The notes: a model not told the origin generated them from the sequence alone. DNA of 64,000 nucleotides from Rapana venosa (GCA_028751875.1 CM054144.1:25701475-25765474); one strand, 5' to 3'. Positions 45,606 to 57,809 are shown, counted from the first letter of the stretch. Numbers and translations: made by a program.

Positions 45606-48255
45606 TCACGTAAGTCGAGAGGTTGAGTTCCTTTCCAGACACCCTGGGTTGCTGTACACCCAGAAGATATGGTAACCAGTTTATACCTTCTAAAAAAAAA
45701 CATGGGTTGCTGTACATCCAGAAGGTACAGCTGGTGGGAAAAAAGGCAACCTACAGGGAAGGTTAAGGTATGGTTGATCTTTTAAAACTAACTTAAAAGC
45801 TTAATTTAATACAGTTTTGAAAGGTTTATGAGATACCTGTTTAATTTCATCTGAGAAGGTTTCAAGCATGTGAACTTAGTGATTATTTTGAACAAGAATA
45901 CCAATGCATTTGGGAAATTTGAGCTTAGTCATTGTCTTTGTTGTACTAGGTTTCATTTTGGGTAGAATATTGTTCAGCTAATAAAATGCTGAAGATATTC
46001 AAACTAAGGTTTATCACTAGGTATATGTGTGTAAAATACTAAAAGCCCAGTGTGGTAGGCTTTTAGTAATGATTTTTATCACTTAGAATGTGAACTATTT
46101 TTGTGAGGAATGATTTAGCATTTCTTAAACAGGCCCAATGACATTGGGATATCATTGGGGATCATTTGAATTGTTTTATATTAGGCTAATGTTTGCAGTT
46201 TCATAGAATGGACTAGGTACCGGCAGCCTCACTTTAGCTTTGCATGGGGAAATCTGGTGAGGGTAAAATTGTGCATTTTTCACAGAGAATTGCCCACAAA
46301 TATGAACACGAACAACAAAGTTGTTATGGAAATATTGATAAGATCAATATTGAGTTAAATATTGATAAGATCAATATTGAGTTGTTTTTGTTGTAATTGC
46401 AATGAACACAGTAGTAATGATCGAACAAAGTGTCAAACGACTTAAAAAACCCTGCTGCAAAACTTAGCCTCCTTACAGAGACTGTGGGTTTGAATCCTTC
46501 AGTTCTAGGCCTAGGCTTGTTACACAGCCCCCCTCCCCCCTGCAAATAAGGGCAGTAGATAGGTCAAAATCCTGTTCATCATTGGGTATAATCTTTTTAA
46601 AAATGAAATATCAACACTTACTACTTTTTGAATACTTCAAAAATAGGCAAACTGAGATTTAATATCTCCGATCTATTTCAAGCAATAATATTTCTTTATT
46701 ATGAGCAGAAAGTTTTTTTCCTTCTAAATTCAGTGTGTAGGAATCCTGACTATAGGCCTACACCCAATGACATAGCACAGGTCCTATGTATCACTACGCA
46801 GAAAGACGCCCCCCTAGGCCTAGGCTAATCGTTTACTTTAGCCTATGGTTGAAAGTGGTGCGATCTCAGTGTGGTTGAAAGCAGTGCATCTCCGATCTCT
46901 CCCAAAGTCCTCTCAGGAAGTTTCGCTCTGCCTACATATTGAAAGAAATTTTGTAAGTACTAAACATTTCTTAGGAAATTGAATAAGGTTCTTGATTGGA
47001 TCTATTTAAAACAACACACGAAATGTTCTCTGTATTTAATGACAGAATATGTGTAGGTAGTAGGGCAAATACTGTCATCACTGCTGAAAAGTGGCAAATT
47101 TTCGGTCTTTTCACTTCCTTATTACTCCACTTCTGTGTTACTGATTAAAAACACTGTATATCCGAAAAAAGTTCAATCTTTCTTCTTTTCATTGAGTGCA
47201 CTTTTATTTCTGTGGCTTGTTTATCGTCAATAGCAAAGCGTGTGAATGAGGTGTGGGTAAAAACAATGCCCAGCCGCCATTTTGGGCTCAAAAGTATTTC
47301 AAATCAGGAAAGTTTGTTAGAAGGGCGAGTGCAAGGACGAAGTGACACCCCAACTGATGTTGAACCATCTTGTCAAGGATCACGAATTTTTTCGATTTAC
47401 AGCATAAATTTCATAAATGTTTCAATATACATCATCCATATAACAGTTTATTTATACAAAGATCCATGGTTTGCATAAGACTTAGAAAAGGACTCTTACA
47501 TGTTGTCGATCTTCCAACATGTGGGACATGTGCAAACCACACAGGGAAGAAGAACACATGCCCGATTTTGTCAGATATTTCCACAAAATCACTTCACAAA
47601 TTTACGATGATGGCAAAATAAGATAGTTTGAAATTATGTGTGTGATTAGGCTCTAGGATTACATTACAAGTTCGAAGTATATTGTCCCAACATCAGGTTT
47701 TATCTCAAAGCCATGTTCAAGTCGTTTTTCTTTTTAAGAGACCAAGCAATAAAAAAACGTACTGGTATGAATTGGTCTGAACATATGTTAGCATGGTGAA
47801 TATTAAATAACTTGGATGATTTTAAAGAACTTTTGTTGAAATAATCCATGTTATACTTGCACTGGGCTCAGAAATCAAAACCCGAAGTGGGCCACCAAGG
47901 ACGTTTTTATACATGTGTACTGTTCGTGTGCCCTTTAGGCCTATGATCACAAAATTATCACCGGGAAGCAGGCTTTACCATACATTCATAGACAAACAGT
48001 GTTTAGTCACAAAGACATTTTTCCTGAAATAGATGTCATTTTGAAAATGAAATTAAGTGCAAATAATGGTATAGTCAAGACAAGTCAGACTGATCCCTGA
48101 TGAGAAAGGTTGTGGCTAGTACACAATTATGTATGTTGAATCAATAAGGCTGCATTTTTTAGTTAATTAATGGCAATAGAGTTTTAAGTTGAGGTGCAAA
48201 CATAATAATGATATCATGATAAATTATTCATGCTGTTTTACACAAAGGACTTTTG
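45606..48255. other. No gene recognised
   Basis: AT-rich sequence. A 26-bp word around ATTGATAAGATCAATATTGA is repeated at about 46330-46382. Frames here are short and unlike known proteins. Confidence 0.6.
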
Positions 48256-48259
48256 TCAT

Positions 48260-48261
<2 letters not shown>

Positions 48262-48314
<53 letters not shown>

Positions 48315-48379
48315 TACACACACACACATAATAATATATATATATGTGTGTGTGTATAGATATGTAAATATATTATATA

Positions 48380-48433
<54 letters not shown>
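48262..48433. repeat. (CT)n and (AT)n microsatellites
   Basis: CT run at about 48260-48312, then AT run at about 48380-48433, immediately 5' of LINE A. Confidence 0.95.
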
Positions 48434-48436
<3 letters not shown>

Positions 48437-50744
48437 CACCGAGCCTCCCAAATTTACACCTGGTACAAATGGAACGATCTCAACATCTCGTCTCAAATCG
48501 ACTTTATACTTGCAAGATCTAGAACACTTACGCCATCAAAGACTCAAAAGCCATCCCCAATGCCAACCTTGACACTGACCACAGGCCTGTCATTCTAGCC
48601 TCCAGTACTCAGAAGAAGAAAATAACTGCTAGGAAGAACCAGCCTGAAAAGATCAACCTCCTCAAACTGGAAGAGAGAGAAGTGCAAGAACAGATCCATA
48701 GTGCTATCAAGGTGAAACTTGACTCCATTGATACAACACCTCTCAACATGGAGCAAGTCTGGGACACCTTCAAGCCAGCTCTCTTGAACACCTTAAGGGA
48801 AGTTTGCGGGACAAAGAAATGTGGAGGTAAAAACAGGAAAGCTACAGCTTGGTGGAACCAAGAGGTGAAGGAAGCCATCAAGAAAAAAAGCAGCTATATA
48901 AAGCTTGGGTCAAGACCAAGACAGAAGAGGACTATGTCAAGTACAGAATCGCAAGAAAACATAGTAATCGTGTTGTGAAAGCCTCCAAAGTAAAATCTTG
49001 GGCGACTTATGGAGAGAAGTTAAGTGAAATTTGCAATAACTCCCCAAGAGAATTTTTCAAAAGTGTGAAGACGATGAGAGTAAGAGATGAGCCATTCAAT
49101 CCAACAACAGTAGTGAGTGATGCAAATGGAGAGGCACTGCACAAAGAAGAGGAAATTCTGAAACAATGGGAAGACTATTTTAAAGATCTTTTAAACCCAT
49201 CTGGAGTACAAGCTTCCAGCTCTCAGTTCTCACCACACTGTAAAGACCAGTTAGAGCCCCAAATCCTTGAAGCTGAAACAAGAAAAGCAATTAAGACCAG
49301 CCCAAAGGGCAAAGCGGCAGGCGATGATGGCATGACAACTGAAGCCATCCTTGCATTCGGAGAAACGGGAGTTAAATGGCTCACCATCATCTTCCAGAAA
49401 GCATGGGGAGATAGGAAAGTACCAATGGACTGGCAATATGCAATAGTGGTGCCAATTTGGAAGAAGAAGGGCAGCAAGAGAGACTGCAGCACCTACAGAG
49501 GCATTTCACTTCTCAGCCATGTAGGGAAAATGTATGCAAAGATTCTGGAACAGCGCACAATAGCCAAAGCAGAACACCTACTGAACAATGCCCAGTTTGA
49601 CTTTTGGAAAGGAAGAGGGTGCACAGATGCCATTTTTGCACTCCGACAGCTGTGTGAAAGAACCATCGAATACAACCAAGACCTGCATACAGTATTCGTT
49701 GATCAAGAAAAAGCTTTCGACCGAGTCAACAGAGACAAGCTCTGGAAGATCCTGGAGCAGTACGACGTGAAGGGGCAGTTGCTTGATAACATCAGAACAA
49801 TCTATGCCAACAGTATGAGCGCAGTCCGAACAGCCAGTAGAACATCTGACTGGTTCCCGGTTACATCAGGGGTCAGGCAAGGCTGCGTACTCTCTCCCCT
49901 TCTCTTTGTGATCTACATGGACCAGATTACAAAGGAAGCCAACCCAGATCTTGAGGCCCTGAACGAACTATTATTTGCTGACAACCAGTCCTTGATGAAT
50001 CAGAACAAAGCAGCTCTTCAAGAACACACAGACCAACTCAACACAAGCTGCGAGAGGTATGACATGAAGATCAGTATCACCAAAACATAAGTTATGTCTG
50101 TCAGCAGAAATCCAGGAAAGCTGGACATCAACATCAACGGCACCCAGCTGAAACAGACCAAAGAATTTAAATACCTTGGCAGCCTCTTCACTGAAGATGG
50201 AAAATTGGACAGAGAGATAGAAACAAGATGCCAGAAAGCGAACGCAGTCAGTTACCAACTCGCCCCCCTTCTAAAACATTCCAGCATCCCAATGAGCACC
50301 AAGGTAAAACTCATCAACGCCATCTTCGTTCCAACACTCACATACCAGTGTCAGACATGGGCCCTAACAAAAGCCTTAGAGAGAAAATTGGTCACATGTG
50401 AAATGCGCTGCCTGAGAAAAGCTGTCAACAAGACCAGACGTGACAAGATCAAGAATGAGGTGATCAGAGACATAGTCGGACTAACACCAATTCTCCACCA
50501 TATGGAACAACAAAGGATCAGGTGATTTGGTCACCTCACTAGAATGCCGCCCAACCAACTAGCCCTACAGGTATACACCACCAAACACAATGGCTGGAAA
50601 GCCAGAGGTAGACCAAGGAGTCGATGGAGCGACTCTGTGGCTAACACCCTGCGAGCCCATGACCTGTCACTACATCAAGCCTCCCGCCTTGCTGCAGACA
50701 GACATCTGTGTCTCCCCGCGACGCCGAAGGGCACCAGCGGCAGA
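48434..50744 (+). pseudogene. LINE A: defective APE-type LINE (endonuclease end, RT, C-terminus)
   Basis: The 5' end holds only the last part of the endonuclease (QIDFIL, then in another frame DTDHRPVI, the catalytic DH region). One frame runs to about 48890, then the reading shifts to the 48849-50090 frame. That frame has RT motifs in order: AAGDDGMTTEAIL, CSTYRGISLLS, GRGCTDAIFALRQL, VFVDQEKAFD, SGVRQGCVLSPLLF, LLFADNQSL. The FADD box is FADN, so the second catalytic Asp is lost. A stop follows (ITKT, 50088-50090). The C-terminal region continues in 50094-50525 (TKEFKYLGSLFTEDGKLD) and 50526-50744 (GRPRSRWSDSV) beyond another stop. It is non-autonomous and broken by one shift and two stops. 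Confidence 0.9.
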
Positions 50745-50754
50745 TGAAAGAAGA

Positions 50755-50808
50755 AGATATATATGTGTGTGTATATATATATATATATGTGTGTAAATTT
50801 GTAATTTT

Positions 50809-50852
<44 letters not shown>

Positions 50853-50869
50853 AAAATTACAAATTTACA
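50755..50869. repeat. (AT)n with a perfect 78-bp palindrome
   Basis: Positions 50792-50830 and 50831-50869 are exact reverse complements. The arms start TGTAAATTTGTAATTTTCAA and meet in an AT dinucleotide core. It could extrude a cruciform or fold as a 39-bp hairpin stem. Confidence 0.95.
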
Positions 50870-51303
50870 ATTGAAACAAATCGGGATGCTTTTAAAAAAA
50901 TTGTGGTCTTTTGGTGGGGGGGGATCCACTACTACTGCAATTTGAGCTTTTAAGAACACAATGCCAGCAGTCATGGGGTGACATACTGAATCTTATTCCC
51001 AAGATTGTATATAAATCGACCATTTTCCAGGGACTAGATTAGTAAATATAAAGGCAGAAATTGGAACAGTTTTGAGGGAAAGAAAAAGACTGTGTAGATG
51101 GATCAGACAGGATTTTTTGTCCACTAATTTGGAAAAACCCATGTTGAAGTGAAACATAGGACCTTCTTTAGCAAAACAATCCATTGAACATTCCCATCTT
51201 CTAAATGCAGAAACCTTGTTGAAGACTTTGACGCCACCAAAAATGGTAACAAATAGCATGCGACATCAGTACATGATTTGGTGGTTTTTCTGCAAGCAGA
51301 GTA

Positions 51304-51930
51304 TTGACCACTGTCTGTAAAGAAAAGCAGATAGATTTAGGAGTTTATGGTAATCTCAGTAGCCAACTTCTGTCAAAATTTAGCAAAATCATGGATAGGG
51401 ATTGTCAGAAAAACAAAAACACTCACCAGGAGAAAGAAAAGCAAGACATGAACATTTTTCTTGAATCTTCTGTTGATCTTTCTCAAACACTGTCATTCCC
51501 AAAAGTAACCACAAAAAAAAGATACAAAATCAGTTCAACAGAAACTGGTCTGAATCTTGCAGTATCTGAACAACAGGCTTCAGTACTGAGGAGGCAGCTT
51601 GAGGACATGCAGACTGACTTAAATGAAGAAAAAAAGACAGCTGCCCTATCTGACCTGTTGAAGGAAAAGCACAGAAAATACAGCAGATAGAAGAGCAGCT
51701 TCATCTCTCTCAACAGACAAATGTGTTAGAAGGTCAAAACGACCAACGTCAAGAAGACAATTTGATTTTTTTTTAAAAATCAGCTGCAGCAGTTCAGAAA
51801 AAACAAGAAATAAGGCAGTCAAATTTTTATAAGAGACTGAAACCAAAAAAAAAGATAGCTCAGAAAGCAGGACGAAGCTTTGCAAGCACACATTGCAGGC
51901 AACTGTGATGATGATGGAGTCTCCCGTGGG
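51304..51930 (+). pseudogene. Coding-like fragment, coiled-coil type, unrecognised
   Basis: A frame from about 51304 to 51690 encodes a hydrophilic heptad-like protein: TGLNLAVSEQQASVLRRQLE, DMQTDLNEEKKTAALSDLLK. In the +1 frame it continues as IQQIEEQLHLSQQTNVLEGQ and NQLQQFRKNKK, so a frameshift near 51660 broke it. No family recognised. The style matches 56520-56824, on the far side of LINE B, and the two may be one split gene. Confidence 0.45.
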
Positions 51931-51957
51931 ATCGACGGATGAGTAGGCAGGCAGGCT

Positions 51958-52235
51958 TATTTGTCAGAAAGTCCTTAGGATGAGACTATAAACCGAGGCC
52001 CCGTGTGCGAACGCATGCAGAACATCTTGCGCACATGTTAAATCTTAAATCCTGTTTCGCTGTTCAAAAGAGTAGGCCATTGTGTGCCGGTGGGAACAGA
52101 TGACAAATTTAAAAAACTGCATACACATGCAAAAAAAACAACAACAAAAAAGTCATCTGAGCGCTTTGATTTATTGCTTTACAAGATTCAGGCTATATAA
52201 ATTCCATACATTATTATTATTATTATTAGAATGTA
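51958..52235 (+). mobile_element. SINE-A body joined to the (ATT)n-tailed module
   Basis: SINE-A from AGTCCTTAGGATGAGACTAT to CTGCATACACATGC, then an A-rich linker, then GTCATCTGAGCGCTTTGATT, TTACAAGATTCAGGCTATAT and an ATT tail. The same composite recurs at 60425-60655. Confidence 0.8.
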
Positions 52236-52961
52236 TCCTCATGTGGGAGAAGAGGCTGATTCTGGATGCACAGCACTTCCCACAGGTGTTGCAAGGGAAA
52301 AGTGTCCAGAAGTTGAGCCCTGCTTCCTTGCTTAGGGCTTACGCTTCTCCTTAACTCATTGGAGTCGAAGTGAAATGGATCCCGCCATTTTGTGGTGACG
52401 CATGATTTTGGCTATATTTGAAAAATTCAGCAGACTTACCCAACATAATAATGACATACACATTATATATCATTGAAAAGTTTATCGTCTTCTTTTGAGA
52501 TTGTTTCACAGTTTTTTAATAGATGACTGTATTTATTTTTTACAAATTTCCAAAATATGTCACTGAATGCTGAAAAATAAAAAGTTTTGAAAATTAGGGT
52601 TGGTATCTTAAATGGCTTGAACTATTCATCAACTAGTTCCCTTGAAGCAATGTGATGATTTTTCACCAAAGTAAAGTTCCCTGAAGCTGGCTGAATCCAT
52701 GTGATGTCACTTTTTGTACAACAGATTTTTTTTTTTTAAAGAATCATAACACTGGAGTGCCTGAAATCCCGAAGATATCACTTGTTGACATGTCAACAAA
52801 ATTGGCAAACAGATAAAAACTAGGCAAGCTAATGGTCAAGGAAAGCAACTGCGTTTAGAAAAATGATTGCCCTACAGGCCAGAGTACTTTCCCTTGAGTT
52901 AACCATCACTTTGTGTTTTTAAAAAAAATCATAAGTCTGCCGATTCTTAAGCTTCGGCACG
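52236..52961. other. No gene recognised
   Basis: AT-rich sequence between SINE-A and LINE B. No supported feature. Confidence 0.6.
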
Positions 52962-55900
52962 TCACAGTAAAGGAAAAGAGGGCACAACCTCAATGAGTAT
53001 GGCCAGCGTTCTCTTGTTTTCAAACGTCTTTATGCCACTGGAGCACAGCATCCTCCAGCAAGAATGATCAAGGGCATCAGTTTCCCAGGTAGCGATGTCT
53101 ATGTCACAGGCTTTAAGGTTTGGCTTCAAGGTGTCCTTGAAGCGCTTGTAGGGTCTTCCAAGTTTTCGGAGGCCTTCCTTCAGCTGGCCATACAATAGCA
53201 TCCTTGGGATCCTGCTGTCTGTCATTCGGACAATGTGTCCTGTCCAGCATAGCTGGTACTTGATCAGTAGGCTTTCGATGCTGGGCAGGCTGCTCTTCTC
53301 TAGGACCTGGAGGTTGGAGATCTCTGGTGAAACTGCTCAAGCTGTTGAATGTGACGGCAGTACGTCGTCCATGTTTCACCACAGTACAACAAGGTGGTCA
53401 GCACAACAGCTCTATAAGTTTGTTTTTTGTGCTGGCCGGCTTTTTTCCCTTTCCTGTTTTTGAGTCGCCGAGGCAGAACGGCCTTTGGGCGTTTCGCACG
53501 TAATTTTCTGCACAGGGGTCCCTTTTGCTGCAGAGGGAGCTGCCCATAAAAAACTTTCGACTGACCTGATCCCGTGTCACGATTTTAAACTCAGGGGGGG
53601 GAAGGCACTGGGTTTGGAAATACCCTGGTACATGACTCGTCTTGCTGGGTGATTTGAGTTAAAAGTGCCTGCAGGAGTTAGGGAAACCCGGGTAAAAATA
53701 AACCTGAGGGCCTCATTGGGGCGCAAGCGCGCAAAAAAACACAAAAAAACTCTCTCAACGTCCCTCAGACATCCTGGATCTAGCTGAGACCGCAAGTTGA
53801 AAATTTCCCACAGGCAAAACTAAATGAGTCCCCTGTCACATTTAAAGGGTTTCAATCCATGGCAGAAAGAGAAAGAGAACATGGGGGTGCCGGACCAGCT
53901 TGCTTCACCCCATTCCCAGGGGAAAGGCCGAATGTCAGTATTTTTCCTGTACTCCCGCCGCGCATGTGGGCGGGTGACGCAATCAGCTTTTTTTCCTCTT
54001 TGGGAACCCAAAATTTTTGGAGGTCCCCAAAGCCCCGGGGGTTCCCCGTGTCAAAGGGCCTTTGGTTAGGTCTACAAAGCCCATTGGACCCAGTTTCCAG
54101 GGCACTTTTCTTGAAAATGATACTGCAGACACCTTCACATTTCCCCTCCTGGCGGAAACCGCACGTCTTGGGGTACTGTTTTGGAGGCATGGTCAATCAG
54201 TCTGTTCATATAATGCGGGCAAAGATTTTGCCGGCGATGCAAAAAAAGAATTCCAGGGGTGGTGTCGCAGCATGTTTTGTCTCCCTTCATTTAAATGGGA
54301 CAATTTAAGCACCCTTGAAATCCTGGGGGACCTCCCCCTTTTTCCCAGTAATTGGAACAGGGCGGTCGTTGTCTGTCAGCACTTCAACCCCCCCACACTT
54401 GTAGAAGTCCGCCGGGTTTCATCCCTCCTGGGGCTTTTTTGCGTTTTTCACTTCAGGGCTTTCCAGGTCTCAGCCTTTGTGGGAGGGGTAGCTAGTGAGT
54501 CACTGACTGGTAGCTGTGGGAGGGCTGCAATTGCCTCATCAGATACAGATGAGTCCCTGTTGAGGAGGGTGTTGAAGTGCTGCCCAGCGTGTAAGGATGT
54601 CTTTCTTGTCAGTCAGAAGGGTGGTCTGGTCCAAGGTTCGGACAGGGGTTGATCCTGTGGCTCTTGGCCCATATACAGCTCGGAGACCATCATGGAAGGT
54701 CTTCATGTCATGAGCGTCAGCAGCTGACTGAAGCTCTTCGGACTTTCTTTCCCACCAGTTGTTCTTCATATCACGCATCCTCTTCTGTACAAGTTGCTTG
54801 GTTTGCAAGTACTGGTTCTTCTTCCCCTGGCAGTCTTTATCAGAAATGTGATCCTGATGCCGTTTGTGCAGTGTGTTCAGGAGCTTGGAGATCTTAGTCA
54901 TTCTCGTCAAACCAGTCTTTGTGGCTCCTCTGTACAAAACCGAGTGTGTCAGCTGCTGCTGTGTATACAGCGTCTCTAAAGGTGCCCCATATCTCTTCTA
55001 CATCAGTCGGAGAGCTGCTTGGATTTGCTGCTGTAGTGTGTCCTTGGTGATAGGGAGGCGGTGGATGTTTAGCTTCCTGGGGGCTTTCTGCCTGGCTGGT
55101 TGGAGCTTGCGTGCAAGTCTGATGTTCATCTTGCTGCGTACCAGGCGATGGTCCGACCAACAGACTGCTCCTCTCATGCAGCGTGTAATGGCAACATCAC
55201 CTCTGTCCCTCTGCCCGACGATTACATAGTCCAGCATGTGCCACTGCTTCGAGCGGGGATGCATCCATGTGTTCTTGTACTTGTCTGCTTGTTGAAAGAG
55301 GGTGTTAGTGAAGGTCAGTTCATGCTGCACGCAGAGCGAGAGCAAAAGCAGTCCGTTGGAGTTGTACTTGCCAGTGCCATGCCGTCCTAGGACTTTGGGA
55401 CAGGAGGAGAAGTCCACGCCGATGCGGACATTGAAATCCCCGAGGTTAATCAGGCCTGTCCTTTCTGTTTACCGCTGAGATCGTGCGGCTAAGCTCCTCA
55501 TAGAAAGCTTCTTTGATGTCATCAGGGTTGGTCATTGTTGGGGCATAGCACCTGATGATTGTGGAAAAGTGATCCTTGGACAGCTTCAGACGTAGGGTCA
55601 TCAGCCTATCATTTATCCCACGTGGAAGGCTGTCAAGCTGTTGTGCAAGTTTGGTTTTTATTGCAAAGTCCACACCTGAGGTTCTTGGGGTGTCATCTGG
55701 CTTCCCTGTGCAGTAGAAGGTGTAACGCCCTCTAACTTCCTCCAGATGGGTTTCACCAGCAAACCTTGTTTCGCTCAGAGCCACAATGTCCACCTGGTAG
55801 TGATTAAGCGTTCTAGCAATGAGCGCTGTACGCCTCTCTGGTCTGTCGTCTCTGTCCAAAAGGGTGCAAACATTCCAGGCACCCAGAGTCAGGGCATGAC

Positions 55901-56000
55901 TCCTGGTTCTTTTTTTCTGTTGTTTTCGACCGCTAGTGTTGGATGTCCAAGTAGGTGCAGTTTCCTACTAGGTACTAAGAGAGGCAGGCTTTGTTTAGGG
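52962..56000 (-). pseudogene. LINE B: APE endonuclease and RT element with a scrambled RT domain
   Basis: On the minus strand the endonuclease begins near 55900 (LTLGAWNVCTLLDRDDRPER, VDIVALSETRF). It continues through GINDRLMTLRLKLSKD and RCYAPTMTNPDDIKEAFYEE, GDFNVRIG at about 55425 after a one-base shift, KQWHMLDYVIV and SDHRLVRSKM. The catalytic N, E, GDFN and SDH residues are all present. A connector follows (HKDWFDEND, VQKRMRDMKNNWWERKSEEL, GLRAVYGPRATG). From about 54500 to 53400 only scattered RT words survive, in different frames: EVPQDFK, VDLTK, GNGVKQ. The C-terminus (53225-52962) is open: RIPRMLLYGQLKEGLRKLGR, PYKRFKDTLKPNLK. The RT cannot be made. Confidence 0.88.
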
Positions 56001-56519
56001 ATCCTTTTATCTCCCCTTCCCCATGTGGGGAGAGCAGTGCTGTCCCTAAAAAGGGCTGCTCTGACACTGTAGGAGGATATGGGTGCCGCATCTGCCCCAG
56101 TCTACGGCGGACGACCATCACCCCACAGCCGCCTGCGTGCAGAGTCATGACTAGGAACTGCCAGCAGCATCCTCTGCCTGTACCCGTTACCACTTCTCCA
56201 TCACCGCAGGGCTTGGGAAAGCTGGGTGTTGATGGGCTAGCCTCATTGTTCCAGCATTAGCCTGGTTGCCTGACCAGCACAGGTGACTTTTTTTAAGTGA
56301 AGAGGAGTTGTGCAGTCCCTTCTCCACTCTCTCGCCTACCAGGTGCAGGTACTGCCACATGTAGAACGGCCTCGGTAAGTGCAGGTTTTTTCTTCAGAGT
56401 TCCAACTCCTAGGAGAACTTCCAGCCAAGGATAAGAGCTCCCCCTGCCCTATGGTGATCCTCTTCCACCTTCACAGCCTTTGGGAAAGGTTTCCTTCTCT
56501 GCCTGATCCACCGTTGGGA
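56001..56519 (-). other. Probable LINE B 5' UTR
   Basis: GC-richer sequence upstream of the LINE B endonuclease. No further coding motif. The 5' end of the element is not delimited. Confidence 0.35.
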
Positions 56520-56824
56520 CTTCACATGTGGCAGAGCGAGAGCAACTGTAAGAAAAGAAATTAAGCAGCTGCAACGCAGTCAAACTTACTCAGACCCAGG
56601 TATTCAACCAAAAAATAAAACAGAAGCAGCTGGTACAAGACAAATATGACGTTACAGAAGCTCAGTTTTGGAAGCAAATAGCTGACTTGATGGTACACCC
56701 TGCCCCTCTGGTCATGAAGACTCGGAAGGAAAATTCAATGGAAATTACTGATGTCAAGAAGACCACAATTGCCCTCAATGCTGCCCAGATTTCCGCTGAA
56801 AATTGCCCTAAAGCATTCAAATAG
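56520..56824 (+). pseudogene. Coding-like fragment, unrecognised (3' side of LINE B)
   Basis: Frame ending at a TAG at 56822-56824: KQKQLVQDKYDVTEAQFWKQ, IADLMVHPAPLVMKTRKENS, MEITDVKKTTIALNAAQISA. Upstream in another frame is a basic, Gln-rich stretch (VRKEIKQLQRSQTYSD). It reads like a real protein, but no family is recognised. Part is repeated at 57105-57232. Confidence 0.45.
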
Positions 56825-56984
56825 TAGCACAGCATCTCTTTGAAGTTAATTAACCCTTTCAGTACCACAAGCCGGTTTTCGGGCTCAGCTTCCTGCTACC
56901 CTTCAGTCCTGTAAGGAGGGAAACCAGCGCAATCGAATTTTCCTTCAATTCCTGGGTTTTTACAAATAAATTTTTAAAAATTCT

Positions 56985-57104
56985 TTTATATCAAGGATAA
57001 TGGAATAAGCACTGTGTGCTTTTTTACATCCAGTTCCTCTGTGTATGCGGTTTTGTAAATTCTGTCAACTGTTCCCACTGGTACACAATGGCCTACTCTT
57101 ACAA
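56985..57104 (-). mobile_element. SINE-A 3' fragment
   Basis: Plus strand ATCAAGGATAATGGAATAAG, GTATGCGGTTTTGTAAATTC and ACTGTTCCCACTGGTACACA match the reversed SINE-A end. It sits between the two copies of the coding-like fragment. Confidence 0.8.
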
Positions 57105-57232
57105 AAAGGAAGCAAATAGCTGATTTGATGGTACACCCTGCCTCTGTGGTCATGAAGACTCGGAAAGAAAATTCAATGGAATTTACTGAGGATGTCAAGA
57201 AGACCATATTTGCCCTCATTGCTGGTTTCTGA
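57105..57232 (+). pseudogene. Second copy of the 56690 coding-like fragment
   Basis: KQIADLMVHPASVVMKTRKE, NSMEFTEDVKKTIFALIAGF then TGA. It is about 90% identical by eye to 56680-56790, carries one extra codon pair and uses a different stop. Confidence 0.6.
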
Positions 57233-57425
57233 GGTGCTGAAGAGTGCAAAATGGGTACCTGGATAAATCTTACATAGAATTTTGCATTAAAGCATAAAAT
57301 AGTGTTATATACCGAATACCGTTGTGTGCAGAATTGAATGTAGATTTTATTTAAGACTAGAACTTTGCACTTGTGTGTGTGATGTGTGTGATGGGTGTCA
57401 ACAAATGTGACATTTCCAACCAGCT

Positions 57426-57690
57426 GCCATGGCACAGTGGTTAGCACCTTGGATTACGGACTGGAAGGTCGCGGGTCCGATTCCCTAAAGAGTCATAGGG
57501 ATTTTTCGGACTCCGGCTGGCTCCTACCCAGAGTGGGTGTGCTGTGGGCTCAGTGACAAGACTGGGATCACACAGTTGAGCTTCATCCACTTAACGGATG
57601 CGAGTTTGAGAGTGTTGCTCAAATTACCTGACAAACAGCAGGTGTCTGTATCTCTCGGACCGGGTTGAGGCAGGGATATATTATGATAGT
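57426..57690 (+). mobile_element. tRNA-headed SINE (family E)
   Basis: A-box-like TGGCACAGTGGTTAGCACCT and B-box-like GCGGGTCCGATTCC, about 30 bp apart. A unique body follows (GACTCCGGCTGGCTCC, ACTTAACGGATGCGAG). A single copy in the window. Confidence 0.65.
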
Positions 57691-57809
57691 AAGCCTAGAG
57701 TACAGCCCTGTCAAGTAGTCTCAAAGCATATGCACTTCCACAGCAGCATCATTACCTAAACCTCATTGTCATTGATCATCAAGCAATAAAAAAAAAATTG
57801 CCTCTGATT

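Noticed and set aside
47212..47621. Overlapping plus-strand frames of 80-90 codons
   Set aside because: No motif, no splice context, AT-rich composition; consistent with chance.
48849..50090. Intact host reverse transcriptase-like gene
   Set aside because: It has LINE motif order, a mutated FADN box, and continues past stops into a LINE C-terminus.
53852..54652. Plus-strand open frames of 110-210 codons
   Set aside because: They are antisense to the LINE B RT region and lack any motif. The minus strand carries the recognisable RT words.
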